Source: Bathynomus jamesi (taxonomy: Eukaryota; Arthropoda; Malacostraca; Isopoda; Cirolanidae). Taken from it: 64,000 nt of DNA. The notes under the pieces were generated by a model. The model did not search any database. It saw only the letters and a program-made list of their open reading frames with translations, and was not told the origin of the DNA. Below, in pieces: positions 11,609 to 24,426 of the stretch. Every line of letters begins with the position of its first letter. Within the stretch, counting starts at the first letter, position 1. The translations under genes and the position numbers were made by a program. Location: the NCBI GenBank assembly GCA_023014485.1, contig JAJOZX010009081.1, positions 1 to 64,000 on the forward strand, given 5' to 3'.

Positions 11609-13855
11609 ATGGGAACATTGAACCAAACAATTACACGAAAACACTTGGAATGCTTTGGTTTTTTAAGACAGAATTCCGAACACGATGACACTCTTTGCAC
11701 AAAGAGTTATAACTTAAATCCAAATGCCGATACAAAAAGCTTACGGGTGTTGTGCCTATTTAACAAGTGAAAATGAAAGTAACTTGGTTTATTCAAAGGC
11801 AAAAGTGGCACCCTTAAACCAAAAGAAAAACTGTACCACAACTTGAATTATTAGCTGTCTCATTGGGAGTTAAAACAGCAGACTTTCTTTCACAAGTGTA
11901 TAAAGAAGTTGACATAACAAACATTTACTTAAGGACAGACAGTCAAATTTGTCTAACATGGGTGACCAACACAGAAACAACTTCTTGCAAAAACATATTT
12001 GTGAAAAACAGACTAACAGAAATCAAAACTGCAAACACAAACCTTGGTATCAAATTTAGGTACATAAAAACAAAAGAGAATCCTGCAGACTTTTTGACAA
12101 GAGGGCTCTCTTACAAGCTGTTGAAAACAAATAAAATCTGGTATGAAGGGCCCGAATGGCTAACATGTGAGGATCTTTGGCCAGCCAAAGTAGTAACCTC
12201 ACACTCAACTCTACAACAACTGAAAAGATCACTGAGGACAAACCTATATTTGACTATCACCTTTATTCAGACCTAAACAAACTCTTGAGAATTACAGTCT
12301 ATTGCTGCAAGTTTGTCAATAGCTACCTTCTCAAACACTTTCCTCAGAAAGCCTTTTCTAACTTAACAGAAACTGCAACAAAATACTGGCTCAAACAGAT
12401 ACAAGCTTCAGAATTTGACAAGGAGTTGAAGTATCTTAGGTCCAGTAGCACATCAAACAAAGGTATTCCTTCACTTGTCCTGGATCTAAATCTGTACCTG
12501 GATACAGAGGGTCTGATAAGGTGTAAAGGAAGGCTTAACAAGTCAACTTTGACTTACAACTCTAAGCACCCAATTCTTCTTCCAAGGAGAAATCACTTCA
12601 CAAAAACTCATCATCAGGGATACCCACAACAAAATACACCACATGGGAGTCCCACAAAACCCTGACAGAGCTGAGAAAAACTTACTGGCTACCAAAGGGT
12701 AGAACTGAAACAAAGAAAATTTTAAACACATGCATTCCTTGTAAACGTATCCATTCACGACCCTTTAAGACCCCAAGCCCTCCAGACCTACCTGTGGAAC
12801 GAGTAACATTTACTCGGCCATTTGAAACCACGGGTATTGACTACACTGGAGCGGTAAATGTGAGTTTTGGAGACAAAATGGATTCAAAGGAATACAAAGT
12901 GTACATTGTACTCTTCACCTGTGCTGCCACACGTGCCATATGTCTAGACATAGTAGAAGATCTGACAGCAGAAGCTTTATTGCTGCTTTCAGACGATTTT
13001 GTGCACACAATTCTGTACCCAAAACTATATGGTCAGACAATGCCACATACTTCAAATCTGGTGAAAGAATTATTCATCAGATTTGTGACAGTGAAACAGT
13101 ACATTAAAAACACAAAACTGGAACACATTCCTGTTAATTCACATGGTATGGTTCAATTGGGAAAGAAACATACAAACTGTAAAGAACTGCCTTAAAAAGA
13201 CTATTGGGACAAAACATCTACAACTTTTTGAACTCATGACTATTCTGTCAGAAATTGAAAATGTTGTCAACAACAGACCATTAACTTATGTGGGAGATGG
13301 TATTAATGAGCCAGAACCTCTCACACCAAACCACCTAATTAAGGGAGAAACAGTAAACATGTTACCAGAATCTGAACATAACAGTACAGAGGATCCAGAT
13401 TGGGAAATAGGACACAAAGAACTCAACACAAAATACCAACATTTGACACAAATCAAGACTCAATTTATAACAAAATGGAGAGAAGAATACTTAACAAGTC
13501 TTAGAGAAAGACATAAACAATTAACAAAACAAAGTTGGAATGATTCAGTCAAAATTGGGGACATTGTGTTGATACATGACAAGACACCAAGACAACATTG
13601 GTCAATGGGAAAAGTCTTGGAACTCAAAACTGGTGAAGACGAAGTTACCAGGTTGTAAAACTGAAAACAGCAACTGGTGAGACCACCAGAGATATCACAT
13701 TACTATATCCTTTGGAGTGTGGGGCTAAATTAGAACCATTACCCCAAAGGATGGATCAGGATACTATTGGGGAGGAATCTCTCAATGTGCCTGATGTAAC
13801 TCAGACTACCAGACAGGCCTCAAAGAAAGACTACTATAAAACTTACACAAACTGA
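11609..13855 (+). pseudogene. pol: BEL/Pao pol 3' part, unit 2 (deleted and frameshifted)
   Basis: Starts like the intact copy but lost 260 bp (equivalent to 24558-24817) by a join at an AAG shared by both ends, which removes most of the A17 region and the first RNase H motif. Further one-base changes break the frame: an extra A near 11828, a lost T near 12193, extra A near 12604 and 12657, a lost T near 12977 (gctttatt), a scrambled stretch near 13102-13135, lost C near 13142, lost T near 13156 and lost G near 13652. Integrase and DUF5641 remain recognisable (open 13143-13658). The most damaged of the five copies. Confidence 0.9.
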
Positions 13856-15437
13856 GCAAAGTTAAAATGCTTAATAACTTTACTTTAATCCCATAAATTT
13901 CCTATACCTAAAGGGAGTCAAACTGATTGACATAACTTTAACTAAACTTGAGAAGTTGGCCTCTTGAACTTTCATATTTGAATAGGTCTTGAGTAACCTC
14001 TCTCTCCCTAAATTTCTACTTCATTCTTTTCAATCCATTTCACATGGTTTAAAACACAGTTTATCAAAAAATTTGATCTATAACATACAAATTTTTCTCC
14101 GGCCCCCCCAGTATATGGAAAAACTATACGCGCTCACAACATGGTATCATATGTGGTACATTTATTTCATAATTAAATATAAATTATTAATTAATTGAAT
14201 TAAATATCTATACAAAAATGCCTCGGGATTGGCGACATAGCCTATTGGGAATGAAATAATTGAATTGCCATACGTACAAAGAACCTGTATGTATGAATCA
14301 GCCTCACATAGCAACAAGAAAACCCAATTTATTGTTTAGTCTACGAAGGAGTAGACCAAACAAAAATAATGCTAGTTCGGCAAATAATACACCAGAACCA
14401 AGGAACGGCTCTCAGGGCTGTTTATGTTACAGCGAAGCTTTAAACGCGGAGGATGTCTTTGTCCCCCTAGAGTCCTGAGTGAATTCCTTATAATATAAAA
14501 CCTAGTGACTATAAAAGGATAGGCCTATTCCTTCAGGGGTTTATATAGTGACTGCCTATATTAATTACCTTAAGTAAATTCGCCGCGTAACCCCATCGTG
14601 GCGACCCTACACCGAAAATGACCGTCACGCCCTACATCGAAACAAACAAAGACCCAGCAAAAATAAGGTGAGCAATTTCAGTTTTTATTAACATAAGGCT
14701 TTCCCAACTCCCGATGCTAGAATTACCGTAATCAATATAAATATAAAGAGGTCCTTTAAAGACCTACATATTTATAACTCTCTAACGAAAAAGCATAGGG
14801 CTTTTGTCGGTAACCCTCCACTGACGTCTGTTGGAAATTTCCAACGGATGAGGGCACAGGCAATCAACCCATAGCCCTATATAGTTTTTTCACATGGTGG
14901 CCCTGTGTATGGGGAACTAACCCCTCTACAATTTACACTGACACGCAGTGGCTAGGCTTACCTCATTGGCCTAACCCCAATTTCAACCGTAACCCCACTA
15001 TAGTTTTTTCATATGGTGGCCTAAAACTGGGAACCGATCCCTTTACCTTTACACTAACCGAAAACAAAGGCTTGTTCATTTAACAAGCATAACTCAATTT
15101 AGGTCCTATAAAAAAAAATAGGCCCACAACATTAAGCCTATTTAATAGGTCCTACTCTTCAAACTCAAAACTAAGCCTTGTTAATTTAACAGGCTTAACT
15201 CATTGAGGTCCTATAAAATAATAGGCCCAAACATAAGCCTACTTGGTAGGCCCAACAAATAGGCCTATTTAGTAGGCCCATCTAACTTTACCTTACATAA
15301 TAGGCCTACCTCTTAAAGTAGGCCTTACTCTTTACACTCAAGGCCTATCCTAACTAAAAACACTAAATTTATAATTGAACCTGTGGTGTAGGTTATAAAA
15401 TTTATTTCAGCAATTTAACTTACTCATAAGACTCATT
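13856..15437 (+). other. LTR-like and leader block, unit 3
   Basis: As in units 1 and 2. C tract of 7, TATA box 14510-14517, primer-site-like motif from 14599. One T is lost near 15202 (ctcattgagg). Confidence 0.55.
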
Positions 15438-15560
15438 AACATCACAAAATTCGACTCAGACCTGTAACATCACAAAATTCGACTCAGACCTGTAACATCA
15501 CAAAATTTGACTCAAACCTGCAACATCACAAAATTCGACTCGAACTGTAACATCACAAAG
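15438..15560 (+). repeat. 28-bp minisatellite, unit 3
   Basis: One canonical 28-bp copy fewer than units 1, 2 and 4 (123 versus 151 bp), a clean copy-number change. Confidence 0.95.
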
Positions 15561-15603
15561 ACCTAAAGCAATTGCACAAATTCAAACCTACACCAACCTA
15601 ACA

Positions 15604-16098
15604 CCTATTCCAACCTATTCCAATTCCTATTTGACATAGGTCCAACCTATTCCAAGTCCTATTTGACATAGGCCCAACCTATTTCAAGTCCTATTTGACA
15701 TATAGGCCCAACCTATTCTGAAGTCCTATTTGACATATAGGCCCAACCTATTCCGAAGTCCTATTTGACATATAGGCCCAACCTATTTCAAGTCCTATTT
15801 GACATATAGGCCCAACCTATTTCAAGTCCTATTTGACATATAGGCCCAACCTATTTCAAGTCCTATTTGACATATAGGCCCAACCTATTCCGAAGTCCTA
15901 TTTGACATATAGGCCCAACCTATTTCAAGTCCTATTTGACATATAGGCCCAACCTATTCCGAAGTCCTATTTGATATATAGGCCCAACCTATTCCAAGTC
16001 CTATTTGACATATAGGCCCAACCTATTCCAATTCCTATTGACCAATATAGGCCCAACCTATTCCAATTCCTATTTGACATATAGGCACAACCTATTAC
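15604..16098 (+). repeat. 34/35-bp minisatellite, unit 3
   Basis: Three consecutive 'ttcaag' copies at about 15784-15860 replace the strict alternation of the other units, and there is a 'gatatatagg' variant near 15970. Total 495 bp. Confidence 0.93.
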
Positions 16099-16470
16099 AG
16101 ACAAGGCTTGATATAAGGGTCTCAAATGCAACATTTGAGGATCTTTACTCAGCCAAATTGGTTAACCTAACCCAAAACCCAAAAATAAAACCCTATAACA
16201 AAATACACATTTACACACATACGTACGGTACAGTATATAAATATATACATACGACTTCAAACATCCAATTCTTCTTTTAAAAGAAGAAACACAACAGATT
16301 TCATTAACAGACACAAACATTCCTCGCAAACAGATTGGATTCCTTCAAAACCCCAAACCTTCCAGACCTACCTGTAGGATACACAACATTTACTCATTAA
16401 TAACTACGGGTATTAATTTCATTGGAGTGGTGAATCCAAGTTTTGAAGACCAACTGGATTCGGAGGAATG

Positions 16471-16514
<44 letters not shown>

Positions 16515-16669
16515 CTCTTTCATGTGTCTCAAACACAACAACCTGTCTAAACATAACCAAGGATCGGAGAGTAAAAGCTTTTATTGCTGCGCTCTGATTC
16601 TGTGCACATAATTTTGTGCCAAAATTATATGGTTAGACAGTGACACGTACAAACAAACTACTCTACTCC
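16099..16669 (+). pseudogene. Diverged pol relic, unit 3
   Basis: Copy of the relic at 3099-3676. 'gtgaatccaag' lacks four bases relative to units 1 and 2 (gtgaatcaatccaag), a change shared with unit 4. CA tract 16472-16513 is pure. Confidence 0.8.
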
Positions 16670-16670
16670 A

Positions 16671-17804
16671 AAGGGCCTTGGCCTACCCTTGGCCATAGCC
16701 CAACAAATTCATCAAACGGCTGATGGCCTACCTTGGCCATAGCCCAACAATTCATCAAAATGGCTTGGCCTACCGTGGCCATAGCCCAACAAATCATCAA
16801 AGGGCTGATGGCCTACCTTTGGCCATAGCCCAACAAATTATCAAAATGGCTTGGCCTACCTTGGCCATAGCCCAACAAATCATCAAAGAGCGTTGGCCTA
16901 CCTTGGCCATAGCCCAACATATTCATCAAGGGGCTTGTGGCCTCCCTTGGCCACAGCCCAAACTACAAGGGTCTTGTGGCCTCCCTTGGCCACAGCCCAA
17001 ACTACAGGGGTCTTGTGGCCTCCCTTGGCCACAGCCCAAACTACAGGGGTCTTGTGGCCTCCCTTGGCCACAACCCAAACTCCCTTGGCCACAACACAAA
17101 CTACAGGGGTCTTGTGGCCTCCCTTGGCCACAGCCCAAACTACAGGGGTCTTGTGGCCTCCCTTGGCCACAGCCCAAACTACAGGGGTCTTGTGGCCTCC
17201 CTTGGCCACAGCCCAAACTACAGGGGTCTTGTGGCCTCCCTTGGCCACAGCCCAAACTACAGGGGTCTTGTGGCCTCCCTTGGCCACAACCCAAACTACA
17301 GGGGTCTTGTGGCCTCCCTTGGCCACAGCCCAAACTACAGGGGTCTTGTGGCCTCCCTTGGCCACAGCCCAAACTACAGGGGTCTTGTGGCCTCCCTTGG
17401 ACACAGCCCAAACTACAGGGGTCTTGTGGCCTCCCTTGGCCACAACCCAAACTACAGGGGTCTTGTGGCCTCCCTTGGCCACAGCCCAAACTACAGGGGT
17501 CTTGTGGCCTCCCTTGGCCACAGCCCAAACTACAGGGGTCTTGTGGCCTCCCTTGGCCACAGCCCAAACTACAAGGGTCTTGTGGCCTCCCTTGGCCACA
17601 GCCCAAACTACAGGGGTTTTGTGGCCTCCCTTGGCCATAGCCCAAACAAAGGGTTTTGTGGCCTCCCTTGGCCATAGCCCAAACAGCAAGGGTCTTGTGG
17701 CCTCCTTAGGCCAGAGACCAAACAACATGGGTCTTGTGGCCTTCTTTGGCCAGAGACCAAACAAAAAGGGTCTTGTGGCCTCCCTAGGCCATAGGCCAAA
17801 CAAC
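16671..17804 (+). repeat. 39-bp minisatellite, unit 3
   Basis: About 17 core 39-bp copies plus the 21-bp partial copy, exactly one 39-bp copy fewer than units 2 and 4. One copy carries a private ttggacac variant near 17398. Confidence 0.95.
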
Positions 17805-17812
17805 ACAAAAAC

Positions 17813-17924
17813 AGTACAGGATTCGAACCCCCAAGCCCTCCAGATCTACCTGTGGAGGAGTAAATTTACTCCACTAAAACTACGGGTATTGACTAGTCTG
17901 AAGTGGTAGGAGGTTTGAATACAG
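17813..17924 (+). pseudogene. Second pol relic, unit 3
   Basis: Copy of the relic at 4721-4832. Confidence 0.72.
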
Positions 17925-17977
17925 TACAAACTCTTTCTAATTCTCCTAAATTAAATGAACAAATAACAAAAGACAAC

Positions 17978-20234
17978 AATGGGAACATTGAACCAAACAA
18001 TTACACGAAAACACTTGGAATGCTTTGGTTTTTTAAGACAGAATTCCGAACACGATGACACTCTTTGCACAAAGAGTTATAACTTAAATCCAAATGCCGA
18101 TACAAAAAGCTTACGGGTGTTGTGCCTATTTAACAAGTGAAAATGAAAGTAACTTGGTTTATTCAAAGGCAAAAGTGGCACCCTTAAACCAAAAGAAAAC
18201 TGTACCACAACTTGAATTATTAGCTGTCTCATTGGGAGTTAAAACAGCAGACTTTCTTTCACAAGTGTATAAAGAAGTTGACATAACAAACATTTACTTA
18301 AGGACAGACAGTCAAATTTGTCTAACATGGGTGACCAACACAGAAACAACTTCTTGCAAAAACATATTTGTGAAAAACAGACTAACAGAAATCAAAACTG
18401 CAAACACAAACCTTGGTATCAAATTTAGGTACATAAAAACAAAAGAGAATCCTGCAGACTTTTTGACAAGAGGGCTCTCTTACAAGCTGTTGAAAACAAA
18501 TAAAATCTGGTATGAAGGGCCCGAATGGCTAACATGTGAGGATCTTTGGCCAGCCAAAGTAGTTAACCTCACACTCAACTCTACAACAACTGAAAAGATC
18601 ACTGAGGACAAACCTATATTTGACTATCACCTTTATTCAGACCTAACAAACTCTTGAGAATTACAGTCTATTGCTGCAAGTTTGTCAATAGCTACCTTCT
18701 CAAACACTGTCCTCAGAAAGCCTTTTCTAACTTAACAGAAACTGCAACAAAATACTGGCTCAAACAGATACAAGCTTCAGAATTTGACAAGGAGTTGAAG
18801 TATCTTAGGTCCAGTAGCACATCAAACAAAGGTATTCCTTCACTTGTCCTGGATCTAAATCTGTACCTGGATACAGAGGGTCTGATAAGGTGTAAAGGAA
18901 GGCTTAACAAGTCAACTTTGACTTACAACTCTAAGCACCCAATTCTTCTTCCAAGGAGAAATCACTTCACAAAACTCATCATCAGGGATACCCACAACAA
19001 AATACACCACATGGGAGTCCCACAAACCCTGACAGAGCTGAGAAAAACTTACTGGCTACCAAAGGGTAGAACTGAAACAAAGAAAATTTTAAACACATGC
19101 ATTCCTTGTAAACGTATCCATTCACGACCCTTTAAGACCCCAAGCCCTCCAGACCTACCTGTGGAACGAGTAACATTTACTCGGCCATTTGAAACCACGG
19201 GTATTGACTACACTGGAGCGGTAAATGTGAGTTTTGGAGACAAAATGGATTCAAAGGAATACAAAGTGTACATTGTACTCTTCACCTGTGCTGCCACACG
19301 TGCCATATGTCTAGACATAGTAGAAGATCTGACAGCAGAAGCTTTATTGCTGCTTTCAGACGATTTTGTGCACACAATTCTGTACCCAAAACTATATGGT
19401 CAGACAATGCCACATACTTCAAATCTGGTGAAAGAATTATTCATCAGATTTGTGACAGTGAAACAGTACAAACTCATTTAACCAAACAACATAACCTGGA
19501 AGTACATTCCTGTTAATTCACCATGGTATGGTTCAATTTGGGAAAGAAACATACAAACTGTAAAGAACTGCCTTAAAAAGACTATTGGGACAAAACATCT
19601 ACAACTTTTGAACTCATGACTATTCTGTCAGAAATTGAAAATGTTGTCAACAACAGACCATTAACTTATGTGGGAGATGGTATTAATGAGCCAGAACCTC
19701 TCACACCAAACCACCTAATTAAGGGAGAAACAGTAAACATGTTACCAGAATCTGAACATAACAGTACAGAGGATCCAGATTGGGAAATAGGACACAAAGA
19801 ACTCAACACAAAATACCAACATTTGACACAAATCAAGACTCAATTTATAACAAAATGGAGAGAAGAATACTTAACAAGTCTTAGAGAAAGACATAAACAA
19901 TTAACAAAACAAAGTTGGAATGATTCAGTCAAAATTGGGGACATTGTGTTGATACATGACAAGACACCAAGACAACATTGGTCAATGGGAAAAGTCTTGG
20001 AACTCAAAACTGGTGAAGACGAAGTTACCAGGGTTGTAAAACTGAAAACAGCAACTGGTGAGACCACCAGGATATCACATTACTATATCCTTTGGAGTGT
20101 GGGGCTAAATTAGAACCATTACCCCAAAGGATGGATCAGGATACTATTGGGGAGGAATCTCTCAATGTGCCTGATGTAACTCAGACTACCAGACAGGCCT
20201 CAAGAAAGACTACTATAAAACTTACACAAACTGA
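17978..20234 (+). pseudogene. pol: BEL/Pao pol 3' part, unit 3 (deleted and frameshifted)
   Basis: Has the same 260-bp deletion with the same junction (acaaaaagcttacggg) as unit 2, so the two descend from one event or exchanged sequence. One-base losses versus the intact copy occur near 18645, 19343 (gctttatt, shared with unit 2), 19608 (T run, shared with unit 0), 20070 and 20202, and two bases are lost near 19487. Between them the RNase H (18094-18657), zinc domain and integrase start (18654-19481) and DUF5641 (19616-20113) stay open. Confidence 0.9.
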
Positions 20235-21814
20235 GCAAAGTTAAAATGCTTAATAACTTTACTTTAATCCCATAAATTTCCTATACCTAAAGGGAGTCAA
20301 ACTGATTGACATAACTTTAACTAAACTTGAGAAGTTGGCCTCTTGAACTTTCATATTTGAATAGGTCTTGAGTAACCTCTCTCTCCCTAAATTTCTACTT
20401 CATTCTTTTCAATCCATTTCACATGGTTTAAAACACAGTTTATCAAAAAATTTGATCTATAACATACAAATTTTTCTCCGGCCCCCCCCAGTATATGGAA
20501 AAACTATACGCGCTCACAACATGGTATCATATGTGGTACATTTATTTCATAATTAAATATAAATTATTAATTAATTGAATTAAATATCTATACAAAAATG
20601 CCTCGGGATTGGCGACATAGCCTATTGGGAATGAAATAATTGAATTGCCATACGTACAAAGAACCTGTATGTATGAATCAGCCTCACATAGCAACAAGAA
20701 AACCCAATTATTGTTTAGTCTACGAAGGAGTAGACCAAACAAAAATAATGCTAGTTCGGCAAATAATACACAGAACCAAGGAACGGCTCTCAGGGCTGTT
20801 TATGTTACAGCGAAGCTTTAAACGCGGAGGATGTCTTGTCCCCCTAGAGTCCTGAGTGAATTCCTTATAATATAAAACCTAGTGACTATAAAAGGATAGG
20901 CCTATTCCTTCAGGGGTTTATATAGGACTGCCTATATTAATTACCTTAAGTAAATTCGCCGCGTAACCCCATCGTGGCGACCCTACACCGAAAATGACCG
21001 TCACGCCCTACATCGAAACAAACAAAGACCCAGCAAAAATAAGGTGAGCAATTTCAGTTTTTATTAACATAAGGCTTTCCCAACTCCGATGCTAGAATTA
21101 CCGTAATCAATATAAATATAAAGAGGTCCTTTAAAGACCTACATATTTATAACTCTCTAACGAAAAAGCATAGGGCTTTTGTCGGTAACCCTCCACTGAC
21201 GTCTGTTGGAAATTTCCAACGGATGAGGGCACAGGCAATCAACCCATAGCCCTATATAGTTTTTTCACATGGTGGGCCCTGTGTATGGGGAACTAACCCC
21301 TCTACAATTTACACTGACACGCAGTGGCTAGGCTTACCTCATTGGCCTAACCCCAATTTCAACCGTAACCCCACTATAGTTTTTTCATATGGTGGCCTAA
21401 AACTGGGAACCGATCCCTTTACCTTTACACTAACCGAAAACAAAGGCTTGTTCATTTAACAAGCATAACTCAATTTAGGTCCTATAAAAAAAAATAGGCC
21501 CACAACATTAAGCCTATTTAATAGGTCCTACTCTTCAAACTCAAAACTAAGCCTTGTTAATTTAACAGGCTTAACTCATTTGAGGTCCTATAAAATAATA
21601 GGCCCAAACATAAGCCTACTTGGTAGGCCCAACAAATAGGCCTATTTAGTAGGCCCATCTAACTTTACCTTACATAATAGGCCTACCTCTTAAAGTAGGC
21701 CTTACTCTTTACACTCAAGGCCTATCCTAACTAAAAACACTAAATTTATAATTGAACCTGTGGTGTAGGTTATAAAATTTATTTCAGCAATTTAACTTAC
21801 TCATAAGACTCATT
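20235..21814 (+). other. LTR-like and leader block, unit 4
   Basis: As in the other units. TATA box 20887-20894, primer-site-like motif from 20975. Private one- or two-base losses near 20709, 20771, 20837, 20926 and 21087 disrupt a 72-codon frame that is open in the other four units, with no sign of constraint on it. Confidence 0.55.
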
Positions 21815-21965
21815 AACATCACAAAATTCGACTCAGACCTGTAACATCACAAAATTCGACTCAGACCTGTAACATCACAAAATTCGACTCAGACCTGTAA
21901 CATCACAAAATTTGACTCAAACCTGCAACATCACAAAATTCGACTCGAACTGTAACATCACAAAG
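21815..21965 (+). repeat. 28-bp minisatellite, unit 4
   Basis: Same structure and length as units 1 and 2. Confidence 0.95.
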
Positions 21966-22008
21966 ACCTAAAGCAATTGCACAAATTCAAACCTACACCC
22001 ACCTAACA

Positions 22009-22505
22009 CCTATTCCAACCTATTCCAATTCCTATTTGACATAGGCCCAACCTATTCCAAGTCCTATTTGACATAGGCCCAACCTATTTCAAGTCCTATT
22101 TGACATATAGGCCCAACCTATTCTGAAGTCCTATTTGACATATAGGCCCAACCTATTCCGAAGTCCTATTTGACATATAGGCCCAACCTATTTCAAGTCC
22201 TATTTGACATATAGGCCCAACCTATTCCGAAGTCCTATTTGACATATAGGCCCAACCTATTTCAAGTCCTATTTGACATATAGGCCCAACCTATTCCGAA
22301 GTCCTATTTGACATATAGGCCCAACCTATTTCAAGTCCTATTTGACATATAGGCCCAACCTATTCCGAAGTCCTATTTGACATATAGGCCCAACCTATTC
22401 CAAGTCCTATTTGACATATAGGCCCAACCTATTCCAATTCCTATTTGACCAATATAGGCCCAACCTATTCCAATTCCTATTTGACATATAGGCACAACCT
22501 ATTAC
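22009..22505 (+). repeat. 34/35-bp minisatellite, unit 4
   Basis: Alternating 34/35-bp copies as in units 1 and 2 (497 bp). Confidence 0.93.
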
Positions 22506-22877
22506 AGACAAGGCTTGATATAAGGGTCTCAAATGCAACATTTGAGGATCTTTACTCAGCCAAATTGGTTAACCTAACCCAAAACCCAAAAATAAAACCC
22601 TATAACAAAATACACATTTACACACATACGTACGGTACAGTATATAAATATATACATACGACTTCAAACATCCAATTCTTCTTTTAAAAGAAGAAACACA
22701 ACAGATTTCATTAACAGACACAAACATTCCTCGCAAACAGATTGGATTCCTTCAAAACCCCAAACCTTCCAGACCTACCTGTAGGATACACAACATTTAC
22801 TCATTAATAACTACGGGTATTAATTTCATTGGAGTGGTGAATCCAAGTTTTGAAGACCAACTGGATTCGGAGGAATG

Positions 22878-22923
<46 letters not shown>

Positions 22924-23079
22924 CTCTTTCATGTGTCTCAAACACAACAACCTGTCTAAACATAACCAAGGATCGGAGAGTAAAAGCTTTTATTGCTGCG
23001 CTCTGATTCTGTGCACATAATTTTGTGCCAAAATTATATGGTTAGACAGTGACACGTACAAACAAACTACTCTACTCCA
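22506..23079 (+). pseudogene. Diverged pol relic, unit 4
   Basis: Copy of the relic at 3099-3676 with the four-base loss shared with unit 3 and a pure CA tract at 22880-22921. Confidence 0.8.
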
Positions 23080-24252
23080 AAGGGCCTTGGCCTACCCTTG
23101 GCCATAGCCCAACAAATTCATCAAACGGCTGATGGCCTACCTTGGCCATAGCCCAACAATTCATCAAAATGGCTTGGCCTACCGTGGCCATAGCCCAACA
23201 AATCATCAAAGGGCTGATGGCCTACCTTTGGCCATAGCCCAACAAATTATCAAAATGGCTTGGCCTACCTTGGCCATAGCCCAACAAATCATCAAAGAGC
23301 GTTGGCCTACCTTGGCCATAGCCCAACATATTCATCAAGGGGCTTGTGGCCTCCCTTGGCCACAGCCCAAACTACAAGGGTCTTGTGGCCTCCCTTGGCC
23401 ACAGCCCAAACTACAGGGGTCTTGTGGCCTCCCTTGGCCACAGCCCAAACTACAGGGGTCTTGTGGCCTCCCTTGGCCACAACCCAAACTCCCTTGGCCA
23501 CAACACAAACTACAGGGGTCTTGTGGCCTCCCTTGGCCACAGCCCAAACTACAGGGGTCTTGTGGCCTCCCTTGGCCACAGCCCAAACTACAGGGGTCTT
23601 GTGGCCTCCCTTGGCCACAGCCCAAACTACAGGGGTCTTGTGGCCTCCCTTGGCCACAGCCCAAACTACAGGGGTCTTGTGGCCTCCCTTGGCCACAACC
23701 CAAACTACAGGGGTCTTGTGGCCTCCCTTGGCCACAGCCCAAACTACAGGGGTCTTGTGGCCTCCCTTGGCCACAGCCCAAACTACAGGGGTCTTGTGGC
23801 CTCCCTTGGCCACAGCCCAAACTACAGGGGTCTTGTGGCCTCCCTTGGCCACAGCCCAAACTACAGGGGTCTTGTGGCCTCCCTTGGCCACAACCCAAAC
23901 TACAGGGGTCTTGTGGCCTCCCTTGGCCACAGCCCAAACTACAGGGGTCTTGTGGCCTCCCTTGGCCACAGCCCAAACTACAGGGGTCTTGTGGCCTCCC
24001 TTGGCCACAGCCCAAACTACAAGGGTCTTGTGGCCTCCCTTGGCCACAGCCCAAACTACAGGGGTTTTGTGGCCTCCCTTGGCCATAGCCCAAACAAAGG
24101 GTTTTGTGGCCTCCCTTGGCCATAGCCCAAACAGCAAGGGTCTTGTGGCCTCCTTAGGCCAGAGACCAAACAACATGGGTCTTGTGGCCTTCTTTGGCCA
24201 GAGACCAAACAAAAAGGGTCTTGTGGCCTCCCTAGGCCATAGGCCAAACAAC
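23080..24252 (+). repeat. 39-bp minisatellite, unit 4
   Basis: Same copy number and same 21-bp partial copy as unit 2. Confidence 0.95.
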
Positions 24253-24260
24253 ACAAAAAC

Positions 24261-24372
24261 AGTACAGGATTCGAACCCCCAAGCCCTCCAGATCTACCTG
24301 TGGAGGAGTAAATTTACTCCACTAAAACTACGGGTATTGACTAGTCTGAAGTGGTAGGAGGTTTGAATACAG
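24261..24372 (+). pseudogene. Second pol relic, unit 4
   Basis: Copy of the relic at 4721-4832. Confidence 0.72.
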
Positions 24373-24426
24373 TACAAACTCTTTCTAATTCTCCTAAATT
24401 AAATGAACAAATAACAAAAGACAACA

